NCBI RefSeq assembly: GCF_963518785.1
Contig: NZ_CAUQKJ010000003.1
Location: 62,001-126,000, forward strand
Direction of reading: 5' to 3'
DNA: 64,000 bases
From: an uncultured Campylobacter sp.
Lineage (GTDB): Bacteria; Campylobacterota; Campylobacteria; Campylobacterales; Campylobacteraceae
A model generated the notes under the pieces. That model was not told the origin of the DNA. It saw only the letters and a program-made list of their open reading frames with translations, and ran no database searches. This document shows positions 52,256 to 60,927 of this stretch, piece after piece. How positions within the stretch are numbered: position 1 is the first letter of the stretch; the number at the start of each line of letters is the position of its first letter. The position numbers and the translations under genes are program-made.

Positions 52256-53068
52256 CTAAAGCATATTATAAATTCCGTCTAGCAGGAAGTATTTTTTATC
52301 CGCAGTTCCGCGGTAAAACGGCTCAAAAGTGTCCTCATAAGCCTTTTTGAAAAAGCCTTCTTTGCTTAGCTTAATTAGATCGGCATTGATGAAATCAAGC
52401 AGGCTTTGATTACCTTTTTGCACGCCGACGCCTAAGAATTCCGCTGCGCCTAGGTTTTTAAACGGCACTTCGAGTGTATCGTCCACGACGGCGTAGGCTA
52501 GGACGATGATGTTGTCGTTTGCGTAGCCGTCGGCTCTGCCGTCCTTTATCATCGCGTAGCACTCGGAGGTATTTTTGCAGTAAACTAAATTGCTAAATTT
52601 CTCTTTTCGCAGATAGCGCTCGGTCATTGAGCCGTTGGGATTTTTTTCGATTGAAATTCTCATATCGCGAACCTGCGCGAAGTCTTTCACTTGATCCTCT
52701 TTACGCGTTACAATGCCAAAATTTACCGATAGATACGGCAGCGAGAAATCCACCTGCTTCTTACGCTCTTGCGTAATCATAAAGGTGCCGATAACCATAT
52801 CGACCTTATTATTTTTCAAAAACGGGATTCTATCGCCTGCGGTTACGGCTACGAACTGCACTTCGCCCTTTTTATCGCCGAAAATGTCTTTGGCGATCGA
52901 GCTAGCAAGCTCGATTTCAAAACCCTCAAACTTGCCGTTATTAGACTCGCTTAGCGGCGGACGACCTTCGCGCACGCCTACTCTGATAACCCCTGCCTGC
53001 CTGATTTCATCTAGTGTATTTGCAAAAATGCTAGCGCAAAATAAGGCTAAAATAAAAAGTAATCTCAT
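52256..53068 (-). CDS. Periplasmic amino-acid-binding protein, SBP family 3 (copy 5)
   Basis: 270 residues. Signal peptide MRLLFILALFCASIFA, then NTLDEIRQAGVIRVGVREGRPP. The family-3 core is intact: GFEIELASSIAKDIFG, MITQERKKQVDFSLPYL, GYANDN. Cys pair CKNTSEC and tail KKYFLLDGIYNML place it with the four-copy array at 6.4-9.8 kb. It differs from those by many Lys/Arg substitutions. The start at 53068 follows AGGGGGC; an upstream frame would add 28 unrelated residues. No ABC permease gene nearby. Confidence 0.85.
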   Translation of the reverse strand: MRLLFILALFCASIFANTLDEIRQAGVIRVGVREGRPPLSESNNGKFEGFEIELASSIAKDIFGDKKGEVQFVAVTAGDRIPFLKNNKVDMVIGTFMITQERKKQVDFSLPYLSVNFGIVTRKEDQVKDFAQVRDMRISIEKNPNGSMTERYLRKEKFSNLVYCKNTSECYAMIKDGRADGYANDNIIVLAYAVVDDTLEVPFKNLGAAEFLGVGVQKGNQSLLDFINADLIKLSKEGFFKKAYEDTFEPFYRGTADKKYFLLDGIYNML

Positions 53069-53297
53069 AAAAAGCCCCCTACTTTTTAGTTTTGAAATAA
53101 TTATAGCACTATATATTTTAGAGAAAATAAATGCAAGCGGTTTAAAATTCAATCACCGCGCGTATGCAGGTTTGAAATTTAGGGGCAAAGCGGGGATTTA
53201 AAATTTAATGAATTTGAAAAATTTTAAATCCCAAGATTTATTCGTTATGCAAGATGCCTGCGATAAATTTTATATTTTAATTTCTAGCTCTACGCTT

Positions 53298-54101
53298 TTA
53301 TAGCAAATCATAAATTCCATCTAGCAGGAAGTATTTTTTATCCGCCGTACCGCGGTAAAAAGGCTCGAAGGTGTCCTGATAAGCTTTTTTGAAAAAGCCC
53401 TCTTTGCTTAGCTTGACAAGCTCTGCGTTGATGAAATCAAGCAGCTCCTTATTTCCTTTTTGCACGCCAATACCGATAAAATCGGGCTTACCGAAGTTTT
53501 GAAACGGCACTTCGAGCGTATCGTCCACGACGGCGTAGGCTAGCACCGTGATATTTAAATTGATGTATCCATCAGCCTTACCGTCACAGATCATCGCGTA
53601 GCATTCACTTGTGCTTTTGCAGTAGCTTACGTTGCTAAATTTCTCTTTTTTGAGGTAATCATCTACGGTCGTGCCCTCTTCAGTTATGAGCCTTATATCG
53701 CGCAAGTGTGATATATCTTTGATGGCGTCCGCTTTGCGAGTTAACACGCCGAGATTGGTCGAAAAATACGGCATCGAGAAGTCTACATGATTTTTGCGCG
53801 CCGAATCGATGACGAAGGTAGCTACGACCATATCGACTTTATTATTGACTAGATACGAGACGCGATCGGCGGCGCTTAGGGAGACAAACTGTACTTCGCC
53901 TTGTTTGGCGCCAAAAATCGCCTTTGCGATCGCATTGGCAAGCTCGATCTCAAAGCCTTCAAATTTACCGCCGCTAATCTCGCTAAAAGGTGGTCTGCCA
54001 TCTCTGACGCCTACTCTGATGACGCCGCTATTTCTGATCTCTTGCAGCGTGTTTGCAAAAAGCCCCGCACAAAGCAAGATCAAAGTAAAAAGTAGTTTCA
54101 T
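53298..54101 (-). CDS. Periplasmic binding protein, SBP family 3 (copy 6), altered ligand site
   Basis: 267 residues, closest to copy 5 (shared RNSGVIRVGVRDGRPPFS-type start, CKSTSECYAMI and tail KKYFLLDGIYDLL). The ligand Arg is kept (DSARKNHVDF), but the segment that is GYADDN in the others reads GYINLN, so the Asp that usually contacts the amino group is lost. It may bind another ligand or have changed function. 229 bp upstream of copy 5 on the same strand; both could belong to one or two transcripts. Confidence 0.82.
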   Translation of the reverse strand: MKLLFTLILLCAGLFANTLQEIRNSGVIRVGVRDGRPPFSEISGGKFEGFEIELANAIAKAIFGAKQGEVQFVSLSAADRVSYLVNNKVDMVVATFVIDSARKNHVDFSMPYFSTNLGVLTRKADAIKDISHLRDIRLITEEGTTVDDYLKKEKFSNVSYCKSTSECYAMICDGKADGYINLNITVLAYAVVDDTLEVPFQNFGKPDFIGIGVQKGNKELLDFINAELVKLSKEGFFKKAYQDTFEPFYRGTADKKYFLLDGIYDLL

Positions 54102-54270
54102 TTGCTGCTCCTTTGTTTAGGTTATTTACGGCTAATTCTAGCGAAATTAAAATCAAAAGGCGCTTTTTTAGGCTAAATTTATTTGCCGTTTGCTTTTTAT
54201 GAAATTTCAAGACGCCGTTAAATTTAGCCTTAGATTTGATATAATCGCGCAAAATTTAAGCGAGGGCAAT

Positions 54271-55227
54271 ATGAAAAATTTTATCTTTTTGTGGATTTTG
54301 CTTGCGGGCTGCGCTTTCGGCGCCGCTAAGGATGACCCGAGAGTTTCTGCTTCACAGCAAGCAGAGTCAAATTTATCACAACCAAATTTTGAAATTTTTT
54401 ACGATGAAAATGCTAGCGATGCGCAGATAGATGCGGGCTTGGACGCGCTTTTGGAATTCGCGGCGCAAAACAGGGGCAGGATCGACGAGGATTTCGGGGA
54501 GTTTAAAGATAGAATTTTCACCGCTTTCATTTTTAATCCGAAGGTGCTGCGAAATTCAAAATTTGACTTCGAGCGGATAGAAAAAATCCTTAAATTTAAA
54601 CCAAATCTCAATTACGGCGGAGACGGCGGCTATTTCTCGCCGCTAAAGCTCGCAATCTTTTTCGGCTCGAAATTTAGCGGCGAGATGGCGAAGCTTTATC
54701 ACTTTGATAGCGCCGATGCGATGCGGCTTTTAGAGCTTTTGGTGCGAAACGGCGCGGACGTCAAGGCTAGCGGGCTGCTGCGAGATGCCGCGGCAAACGA
54801 TAATTTCGAGACATTTAAGTTTTTGATTGCAAACGGCGCGCGAGATACGAAAGACGTGGTCGGCTCGGTTGCGGGCAGCGAATTAATATTTTTAAGCGAT
54901 AACAACGTTTCTATTCTCGGATATAAGGAGGCGCTGCCGCTTGCTGCGAGGGAGTTTGCCGCGGGCGCCAAATTTAAAGAATTCCGCGACGAGAGATTAC
55001 GCTATTTGGACGAAATTTTAAAATTCCAAAGCTTTGCGAGCATTGATAAAAAGGAGATCGAAACGCTTATCAAAGTAGCTGTGGTGCTGGATGACGAGAT
55101 GACGGCGAAATTTCTGCTCTCTCGCGGCTTGTGCGAACAGAAAGAGCTTTGCGAGTTTCTAAAAGCGCAGGCAAAAACTTACGACGCCGCAAAAATTTCT
55201 AAAATTTTAAGTCACAAAGAGAAGTAA
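54271..55227 (+). CDS. Ankyrin-like repeat lipoprotein
   Basis: 318 residues. The signal ends in LLAGC, a full lipobox, so it is lipid-anchored. After a Ser/Ala linker there are ankyrin-like helical pairs: DAMRLLELLVRNGADVKASG, LLRDAAANDNFETFKFLIANGARDTKDV and ETLIKVAVVLDDEMTAKFLLSRG (each quoted part is a segment). Probably a protein-binding module at the inner or outer membrane. The start at 54271 follows GAGGG; a longer in-frame start adds 27 residues without a signal. Divergent from copy 6 of the binding proteins. Confidence 0.72.
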   Translation: MKNFIFLWILLAGCAFGAAKDDPRVSASQQAESNLSQPNFEIFYDENASDAQIDAGLDALLEFAAQNRGRIDEDFGEFKDRIFTAFIFNPKVLRNSKFDFERIEKILKFKPNLNYGGDGGYFSPLKLAIFFGSKFSGEMAKLYHFDSADAMRLLELLVRNGADVKASGLLRDAAANDNFETFKFLIANGARDTKDVVGSVAGSELIFLSDNNVSILGYKEALPLAAREFAAGAKFKEFRDERLRYLDEILKFQSFASIDKKEIETLIKVAVVLDDEMTAKFLLSRGLCEQKELCEFLKAQAKTYDAAKISKILSHKEK

Positions 55228-55491
55228 ATTTTAAAATTTGAGTGGCTACGGCGGTGCAAAGCAGATAAAATCGCTATTATAATTGCGCCAGTCGCAGCCG
55301 CCCTACTTTGTCATTTAACGCGAGCGAAAAAGCAAAATTTGTTCCGCCTAACCTACCCTCCTCCGCTTATCAAACAGCTCGCTATTAAGTTCATTCGAGA
55401 TAAATTTTAATGTATTTGCCAGACAGCGCGGTGGCGGAGATAAATTTTAAAATTTAATCAATATAAAGGACAAATTTAAGTGCCATTATTA

Positions 55492-55497
55492 TATAAT
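55492..55497 (+). promoter_or_regulatory. -10 box upstream of the first DUF805 gene
   Basis: TATAAT 30 bp before the ATG, embedded in an AT-rich stretch that ends in AAAAAGGAG. Confidence 0.6.
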
Positions 55498-55526
55498 TTA
55501 TCTTATTTTTTAAAAAGGAGTTTGAG

Positions 55527-55934
55527 ATGACTTTTATGGAGTCTGTTCGCACTTGTCTCAAAGAGAATTATTGCAATTTTGAGGGGCGTGCACCACGTTC
55601 AGAGTACTGGTGGTTTGCATTATTTGCGGCACTTTTAGGAATTGTAACGTTAGTATTGGACGGTTTTTTAGGCACCTATGCCGTTACGAGTTCCGGTAGA
55701 ATGATCGGTTTCATTAACTCAATCTTTTTATTGGCAATACTTTTACCTTCTATCGCCGTGGCGGTAAGGCGTCTGCACGATACCGATAGAAGCGGCTGGT
55801 TTTATCTGTTAATTCTTGTCCCGATAATAGGCCCGGTAGTATTGATCGTGTTTTTTATCCAGCAAGGCACTAATGGACGCAACCGCTTTGGAGACGATCC
55901 GTTGCGACCTGCAAGCAGAGGCTCGATTTTTTAA
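55527..55934 (+). CDS. DUF805 family inner-membrane protein (copy 1)
   Basis: 135 residues with about four membrane helices. The DUF805 hallmark is complete: GRAPRSEYWWFALF near the start, RRLHDTDRSGWFYLL in the middle and a small polar end NRFGDDPL. The N-terminus MTFMESVRTC is shared with the second DUF805 protein at 63166. DUF805 proteins are widespread and functionally unassigned. Independent transcript: own promoter and a following terminator. Confidence 0.88.
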   Translation: MTFMESVRTCLKENYCNFEGRAPRSEYWWFALFAALLGIVTLVLDGFLGTYAVTSSGRMIGFINSIFLLAILLPSIAVAVRRLHDTDRSGWFYLLILVPIIGPVVLIVFFIQQGTNGRNRFGDDPLRPASRGSIF

Positions 55935-55980
55935 ACGCAGCTTTGTAGCACACATAAGCTTTGCAAATAAGCTAAATTTA

Positions 55981-56013
55981 GGGCTAATTCCATTTTGGTT
56001 TTTAGCCCTTTTT
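55981..56013 (+). terminator. Terminator after the first DUF805 gene
   Basis: GGGCTAA (55981-55987) pairs with TTAGCCC (56002-56008), with a 14-base loop, and TTTTT follows. Suits the plus-strand gene. Confidence 0.65.
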
Positions 56014-56077
56014 AATAGGCGGTTTTGCTTAAAATAGCCTTTTATGTTTAAATTTAGATCCGCCGCGCAGATTCAAA

Positions 56078-56659
56078 CTATAAAATTTTAATTCTATTGC
56101 CCTTTAATTTCACGATCTTTTTGTCATTTACTAGCTTCGTAATCGCCTGAGAGACGTTTTGGCGAGGCGCACCGAGTAGGCTTGCCAGCGTCATTATATT
56201 AAAGGGAAGCTCCACGATTTTATCTGCGTTTGCGATGCGGTTTAGAAAATTTAAAATTCGCGTCTGGATTTTCGCAAAGACGATCTCTTTAATTAAAATC
56301 CGTTGCGAGTAGATGTTTTTGATAAGCGCGTTTATGATCGAGCTTGAAAACTCGTCTCCAAGCAGCTCGAAAAGCTCCGAGATATTGATCTGCAGCGTCT
56401 CGCAGTCGCTTAAAATTTCAAGGCTCGTGTTTTTATCCAAGCAGACGTAGGCGCCGCTTCTTACGAAGCTAAAGATAAATTCCTTGCCGTTTTCGTAGCA
56501 GTTTAGCTTCGCTCTGCCGCGCAGCAGAATGATAAATTTAAACTTTTGCGCGTAGATCACGTCGCCGCGAGCGTAGCTTTCGCGCCTAAATTTGGCAATC
56601 CGCTCCCTACTTAAAAAGTCGAATTTCTCGCTGTAATCGTTATTTAGTCTATCTATCAT
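56078..56659 (-). CDS. Crp/Fnr family transcription regulator
   Basis: 193 residues. An N-terminal cyclic-nucleotide-binding-like beta barrel (IILLRGRAKLNCYENGKEFIF) is followed by the long dimer helix and a Crp-type HTH (LASLLGAPRQNVSQAITKLVNDKKIV). The N-terminus lacks the four-Cys cluster motif of FNR, so the signal is not an FNR-like iron-sulfur cluster. It is divergent from the cytochrome c / TMAO-DMSO reductase operon, and a dyad lies in the gap, so it probably activates that operon and represses itself. Start at 56659 rather than 56674, since AAAGAG lies ahead of it. Similar in role to the regulators that control nitrogen- or sulfur-oxide respiration. Confidence 0.82.
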   Translation of the reverse strand: MIDRLNNDYSEKFDFLSRERIAKFRRESYARGDVIYAQKFKFIILLRGRAKLNCYENGKEFIFSFVRSGAYVCLDKNTSLEILSDCETLQINISELFELLGDEFSSSIINALIKNIYSQRILIKEIVFAKIQTRILNFLNRIANADKIVELPFNIMTLASLLGAPRQNVSQAITKLVNDKKIVKLKGNRIKIL

Positions 56660-56708
56660 AGCAGCTCTTTGCATAAAATTTCACGTAAATTTTACATAAA
56701 AAGGATAA

Positions 56709-56730
56709 ATTCGTCGCAATCGCGACAAAT
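56709..56730. promoter_or_regulatory. 22-bp dyad, probable Crp/Fnr operator
   Basis: ATT-C-GTCGC-AATC-GCGAC-A-AAT, a perfect inner 5-bp inverted repeat with matching outer ATT/AAT. It lies between the regulator and the reductase operon. The centre at 56719.5 is about 41.5 bp before the start site predicted from the TATAAT at 56749-56754. Confidence 0.65.
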
Positions 56731-56748
56731 TTAAATTTATCTTTGATT

Positions 56749-56754
56749 TATAAT
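56749..56754 (+). promoter_or_regulatory. -10 box of the cytochrome c / reductase operon
   Basis: TATAAT, with 32 bp to the ATG of the cytochrome gene and the dyad about 30 bp upstream. The 22-bp dyad occupies the -35 region, as expected for a class II activated promoter. Confidence 0.65.
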
Positions 56755-56786
56755 TCGCGTTAAAGACAATCTAGAAAGGATACTTT

Positions 56787-57353
56787 ATGAGGAAAATTTT
56801 TATCTCATTTATCTGTGCGTGTTCGCTTTTCGGCGGAGAGGTGATCTCCAAAACCGCTACGATCTCGCAAGACGGCAAAGCAATCGGCGAGGCTGAAATT
56901 TTAACGCCGATCGAGGTGATATCCAGCGATGGCGGCGTTACCAAGATTAAAATCAAAGGCGTCGTGAGCGAAAACTATCAGCTTCAAATCCAAAAAAATA
57001 TGAAAGAGGCTGAAATTTACGCGATTTTTACGAACGAGGCCGAAGCGAATTTTAAAAAGGGCAAAAAGCTCGAGGACGATTACGGCGAGATTTGGTATGA
57101 GGCGGAGGGGATTTACGAGATAAGTTCGGATGCCGTAGCTAAGGACGCTAAGTCTCTTTATGCGGAAGCAAAGACAAACTACGAGCAGATCTGCTCGGCA
57201 TGTCACCGCCTGCATGAGCCAAAGAGTTTCACGGCAAATCAATGGCCTGCGAATCTGCAAGAGATGATCAACGCAAACTACGTAGCGCTCGAGGGTGACG
57301 AGCTAAATTTGATCATAAAATACCTACAACACAACGCAAAAAAACCTGAATGA
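56787..57353 (+). CDS. Monohaem cytochrome c partner of the TMAO/DMSO reductase
   Basis: 188 residues with an N-terminal signal segment (IFISFICACSLFGGEV). A single haem motif CSACH lies in the C-terminal third (YEQICSACHRLHEP), and a likely axial Met follows in NLQEMI. The N-terminal part (30-120) is a beta-rich domain. From memory the pair of a monohaem cytochrome and the next gene corresponds to C. jejuni Cj0265c-Cj0264c, where the cytochrome feeds electrons to the reductase. First gene of the operon; 13 bases before the reductase. Confidence 0.85.
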   Translation: MRKIFISFICACSLFGGEVISKTATISQDGKAIGEAEILTPIEVISSDGGVTKIKIKGVVSENYQLQIQKNMKEAEIYAIFTNEAEANFKKGKKLEDDYGEIWYEAEGIYEISSDAVAKDAKSLYAEAKTNYEQICSACHRLHEPKSFTANQWPANLQEMINANYVALEGDELNLIIKYLQHNAKKPE

Positions 57354-57366
57354 TAAAGGAGATCAG

Positions 57367-59814
57367 ATGAAAAGACGAGACTTTTTAAAGGCGGGGATTT
57401 TAGGCGCAAGCGCGGCAAGCGCTAGCAGGATCGAGGGAGTCACGCAGACGATTTTTGATAACAAAAAGGTATTCGGCGCGAACAGATTCGGTACTTTTTG
57501 GCTAAATTTAAACTCGTCGCAGATCGTTTCGGTAAGCGAATTCGAGGGCGATAAATTTCCAAACACGATGAATTACAGCCTACCTGATTCCGTGCAGAAC
57601 GAAAACCGCGTGCTCTATCCGATGGTGCGCAAAAGCTATCTAAAGGCAAAAGGCGCGGCAAAGAGCGAACTGCGCGGCAAAGAGGAGTTTGTGCGGGTTA
57701 GCTGGGACGTAGCGCTTGATCTAGCGGCGAAGGCTTTGAAAGAAAATTTCGACAAATACGGCGCCGAGGCGATCTACGGCGAGTGCTACTGGTGGGGCGG
57801 TAGCGGTAAGATCGGCTGGGGACGCACCGTAGCGCACCGAATGCTTAAAATTTTAGGCGGCTACGTAGAGGAAAGCGGCGATTATTCGACCGGCGCGGGG
57901 CTCGTCATCATGCCTCACGTGTTGGGCTCAAGCGCCGTTTACGACGCGCCTACTACGTGGAAAGCGATCGTCAAAAACGCTAAAAACGTCGTATTTTGGG
58001 CGACCGATCCTGCGGTAACCAATCAAATTTCATCCATTCCGCCTACGCACGACGGCTACATCGGCATGCAAGAGCTTAAAAAATCGGGCATCAAAACTTA
58101 TAGCGTAAACGTGATGAGAAACGACACCGCGCGCTACTTTGGCAGCGAAGATATCATCGTGCGCCCAAACACCGACACTGCGCTCATCATCGGTATGTGC
58201 CATTATCTGTTTACGAATAACCTCTACGACGAGGAATTTATCAAAAAATACACCGTCGGATTTAATAAATTTAAAGCGTATTTTCTAGGCGAGAGCGATA
58301 AAATCGTAAAGGACGCAGCTTGGGCGAGCAAAATTTGCGGGCTTAGCGAGGAGGCTATTGCGAAATTTGCTACGGCGCTTGCAAAGGAGCCGAGCACGAT
58401 TTTAATCGGTCGCGGTTTGCAGCGCGCCGATCACGGCGAGCAGCCTTTCTGGGCGCTCGTGGCGCTTAATGCGATGCTAGGGCATATCGGCAAGGAGGGG
58501 CTCGGCTTTGAATTTAGCCTAGGCTACGACTCTGCGGGCGCTACGAATAAGGTAGCTCCGATTTTAAAGGGGCTTAGCACTCGTATAGATGAAAAATACG
58601 AAAACACGGGCTCTGCGCCTTGGAAAAGTGCGAAAAACATTACCATCCCGTCCTCTCGCAGCATCGAGGCGCTGGAGCATCCGGGCAAGCAGATCGATTA
58701 CGACGGCACTAAAATCAAGCTGCCGCATATGAGAGTCGCATATATGGCGTGCGGATCGATGTTTACGCGCCACCAAGATGTGAATAATATTGTGAGGCAG
58801 TGGCGTAAGCTCGACACCGTTATCACCGCTGAGCCTTACTGGACGAGCACGGCGAAGCTTAGTGATATCGTGCTTCCCGTCGCCGTCGAGGTCGAGAGAA
58901 ACGACATCAACCAAACCGGCGCTACGGGCGAATATATAGTCGCTTACAGGCCCGCAATCGAGCCGATGGGCGAGAGCAAGAGCGACTTTTGGATCTGCGA
59001 GCAGATCTGCAAGCGCTGGGGATACGGCGAGGTCTTTAGCGAGGGCAAGGATGAGCTAGGATGGATGAAGGAATTCTACGCCGATGCCGTAGAGCAAGCT
59101 AAAGATCTAAATATAACGATGCCTAGCTTTGAGGAATTTTACGACAAGGGCTTCGTGCGCTTTGAAAAGGACGACGAGAGCAGCGCGCTATACACGCGCC
59201 TCGCGGCATTCCGCGAAAATCCCGCCAAAAATCGTCTCGGTACGCCATCCGGCAAGATCGAGCTTTACTCGCCCGTAATCGCTAAGATGGGCTATGCCGA
59301 CTGCCCGCCGATGCCTACTTGGATTGAACCTAAAGAGTGGCTAGGGGATGCGAAAAAGACGGCGAAATACCCGATTCATATCGTAAGCCCGCACTCTCGC
59401 TACCGCCTGCACAGCCAGCTAAACAACTCGATCATCAGAAATTTCGCCGAGGTTAGCGGCAGAGAGCCGGTGCTTATCAATCCAAAAGACGCCGAAGCTC
59501 GCGGGCTTGCGAACGGCGACATCGTGCGCGTTTTCAACGATCGCGGAGAAATTTTAGCGGGCGTGCTCGTTACCGACATCGTGCCCGAGCGCGTCGCAGC
59601 TATCTGCGAAGGTGCGTGGTACGATCCCGAGGTTTGGGGCGAAAAGAGCCTCTGCCAGCACGGCTGTGTAAATGTGCTTACGTTTGATAAAGGCACGTCA
59701 AGTCTCGCGCAAAGCAACTCGGCTCACACCGTGCTTGCCCAAATCGAGAAATTTAAGGGAGAGATTAAACCTATAACAGCGTTTTCAAAACCTAAAATCT
59801 TACAATCTTTGTAG
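57367..59814 (+). CDS. Molybdopterin TMAO/DMSO (N- and S-oxide) reductase, TorA/BisC type
   Basis: 815 residues. Twin-arginine signal MKRRDFLKAG, so exported folded by Tat. No N-terminal iron-sulfur Cys motif, as expected for TorA/DorA enzymes. The molybdenum Ser is in GDYSTGAGLVIMPHVLG; further MGD-binding elements are YWWGGSGKIGWGR, FWATDPAVTNQ, ACGSMFTRHQDVN, and the C-terminal HSRYRLHSQLNN. Reduces TMAO, DMSO or other S/N-oxides in the periplasm, with electrons from the upstream cytochrome c. In C. jejuni the homologue Cj0264c supports growth on TMAO and DMSO (recalled). AAAGGAGATCAG precedes the ATG. Confidence 0.9.
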   Translation: MKRRDFLKAGILGASAASASRIEGVTQTIFDNKKVFGANRFGTFWLNLNSSQIVSVSEFEGDKFPNTMNYSLPDSVQNENRVLYPMVRKSYLKAKGAAKSELRGKEEFVRVSWDVALDLAAKALKENFDKYGAEAIYGECYWWGGSGKIGWGRTVAHRMLKILGGYVEESGDYSTGAGLVIMPHVLGSSAVYDAPTTWKAIVKNAKNVVFWATDPAVTNQISSIPPTHDGYIGMQELKKSGIKTYSVNVMRNDTARYFGSEDIIVRPNTDTALIIGMCHYLFTNNLYDEEFIKKYTVGFNKFKAYFLGESDKIVKDAAWASKICGLSEEAIAKFATALAKEPSTILIGRGLQRADHGEQPFWALVALNAMLGHIGKEGLGFEFSLGYDSAGATNKVAPILKGLSTRIDEKYENTGSAPWKSAKNITIPSSRSIEALEHPGKQIDYDGTKIKLPHMRVAYMACGSMFTRHQDVNNIVRQWRKLDTVITAEPYWTSTAKLSDIVLPVAVEVERNDINQTGATGEYIVAYRPAIEPMGESKSDFWICEQICKRWGYGEVFSEGKDELGWMKEFYADAVEQAKDLNITMPSFEEFYDKGFVRFEKDDESSALYTRLAAFRENPAKNRLGTPSGKIELYSPVIAKMGYADCPPMPTWIEPKEWLGDAKKTAKYPIHIVSPHSRYRLHSQLNNSIIRNFAEVSGREPVLINPKDAEARGLANGDIVRVFNDRGEILAGVLVTDIVPERVAAICEGAWYDPEVWGEKSLCQHGCVNVLTFDKGTSSLAQSNSAHTVLAQIEKFKGEIKPITAFSKPKILQSL

Positions 59815-59830
59815 AATTTAACGCGTCGTC

Positions 59831-59933
59831 TCGCGAGTGCTTTTGAGAGAGATTTGAAATTTTAAGTCTGCGGCAGACTACTTGTCTAGCCTTGACTTAA
59901 AATTTCTGCACAACTCTCAAAATCATCTCGCGA
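59831..59933. other. 103-nt imperfect inverted repeat downstream of the reductase
   Basis: Three paired blocks: TCGCGAG (59831-59837) with CTCGCGA (59927-59933); TTTTGAGAG (59841-59849) with CTCTCAAAA (59914-59922); AAATTTTAAGTC (59857-59868) with GACTTAAAATTT (59894-59905). A further small hairpin AGTCTGC-G-GCAGACT overlaps its apex. No T run follows, so a classical terminator is unlikely. Could be an RNA element, an mRNA-end stabiliser or a miniature mobile element. Confidence 0.6.
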
Positions 59934-60046
59934 TACTTCCGCTTGTGTTTTTGCACTCAAATTTAATTCACCAAATTTGATCGTAAATTTTGTGCGGATT
60001 AAAAACTCTGCTAAAATTCGCTCAAATTTAAATCAAAGACCTTGCC

Positions 60047-60763
60047 GTGCAAATCCCCAATTTAATCCAAAATTTTATCCGCAAGCGTATCGTTTCAGAG
60101 TGCATTTTACTGCCTTCTCTCTAGCCCGACGAGGGCGAGTTTGAGAGTTTTCAGGAGGGATATAGGCTCGTTGGCCGCAAAACGGGCGAGGAGCTAGCAA
60201 ACGACGCACCAGGGCAGTGGCGCAAGAGCTGGCAGGTCATCGCGCGTAACGGCATGGACGATCCGTTTTTCGTAGATTTTGCTCTTGAGGATGCCTCGCC
60301 CGTTTACTTCGCCTATCACGGCGCGGGCTCGTGGAAGCCGATTAAAGTCGCGGGCGATATCGTTAAATTTGAAGAAATTTTAACCGTCCTCGCCGCGCTT
60401 AAAAAGCCCTGCTCGCTTGAAGCGATCGCGCCGCTTACGGATTTAAACAACGAATTTTACCGCGAGCTAGCGGACGACTACACGCAGGAAGATGAAGCGT
60501 GCGAGGAGCCGGGATATAAATATTTCAGCGTTTTCATCGAGGATCTGGGGGCAGACAAGGTAAAAACGCTCGTATTTTTAAAGAAATTTTTTGAAGACGA
60601 GAGCTTTGCAGCGACCAAAGAGAGGGCGCAAAATTTGCCGCTTTGCGTATTTAGCGGCATAGAGGAGCTAGCGCTGCCGCTGCAGGACAAACTCGCCTCG
60701 CTCGGGGTGAAATTTTACGCGCAGAAGATCTCTTTTAGCGAATTTATCGCGCGGAGTAGTTAA
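60047..60763 (+). pseudogene. Unknown conserved-looking gene interrupted by a TAG
   Basis: From GTG 60047 the frame encodes MQIPNLIQNFIRKRIVSECI, reaches TAG at 60122-60124, then continues without interruption for 212 codons. The portion upstream of the internal ATG at 60254 (SFQEGYRLVGRKTGEE, GQWRKSWQVIARNG) is as protein-like as the part after it (DDPFFVDFALED, VYFAYHGAGSWKPIKV), so the gene is longer than the 169-residue frame from 60254. The second half has a mixed alpha/beta layout similar to SMI1/KNR4-neighbour proteins. No family named. The start has no clear ribosome binding site. Either a nonsense mutation or a sequencing error. Confidence 0.6.
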
Positions 60764-60927
60764 GCGGGCAAATTTTAAAATTTCAACTCTCGCTGCTGCT
60801 AAATTTTAAATTTAGCAGCAGGCTATCCTATAAATTTCGTGCTCGTTCGCTTGCTATTGCTGCTGTGCGCTAACAGCTTTGCGTACGCTAGAGCGCAAAT
60901 TAAAGCATAAAATCAAAATGTAAAATT

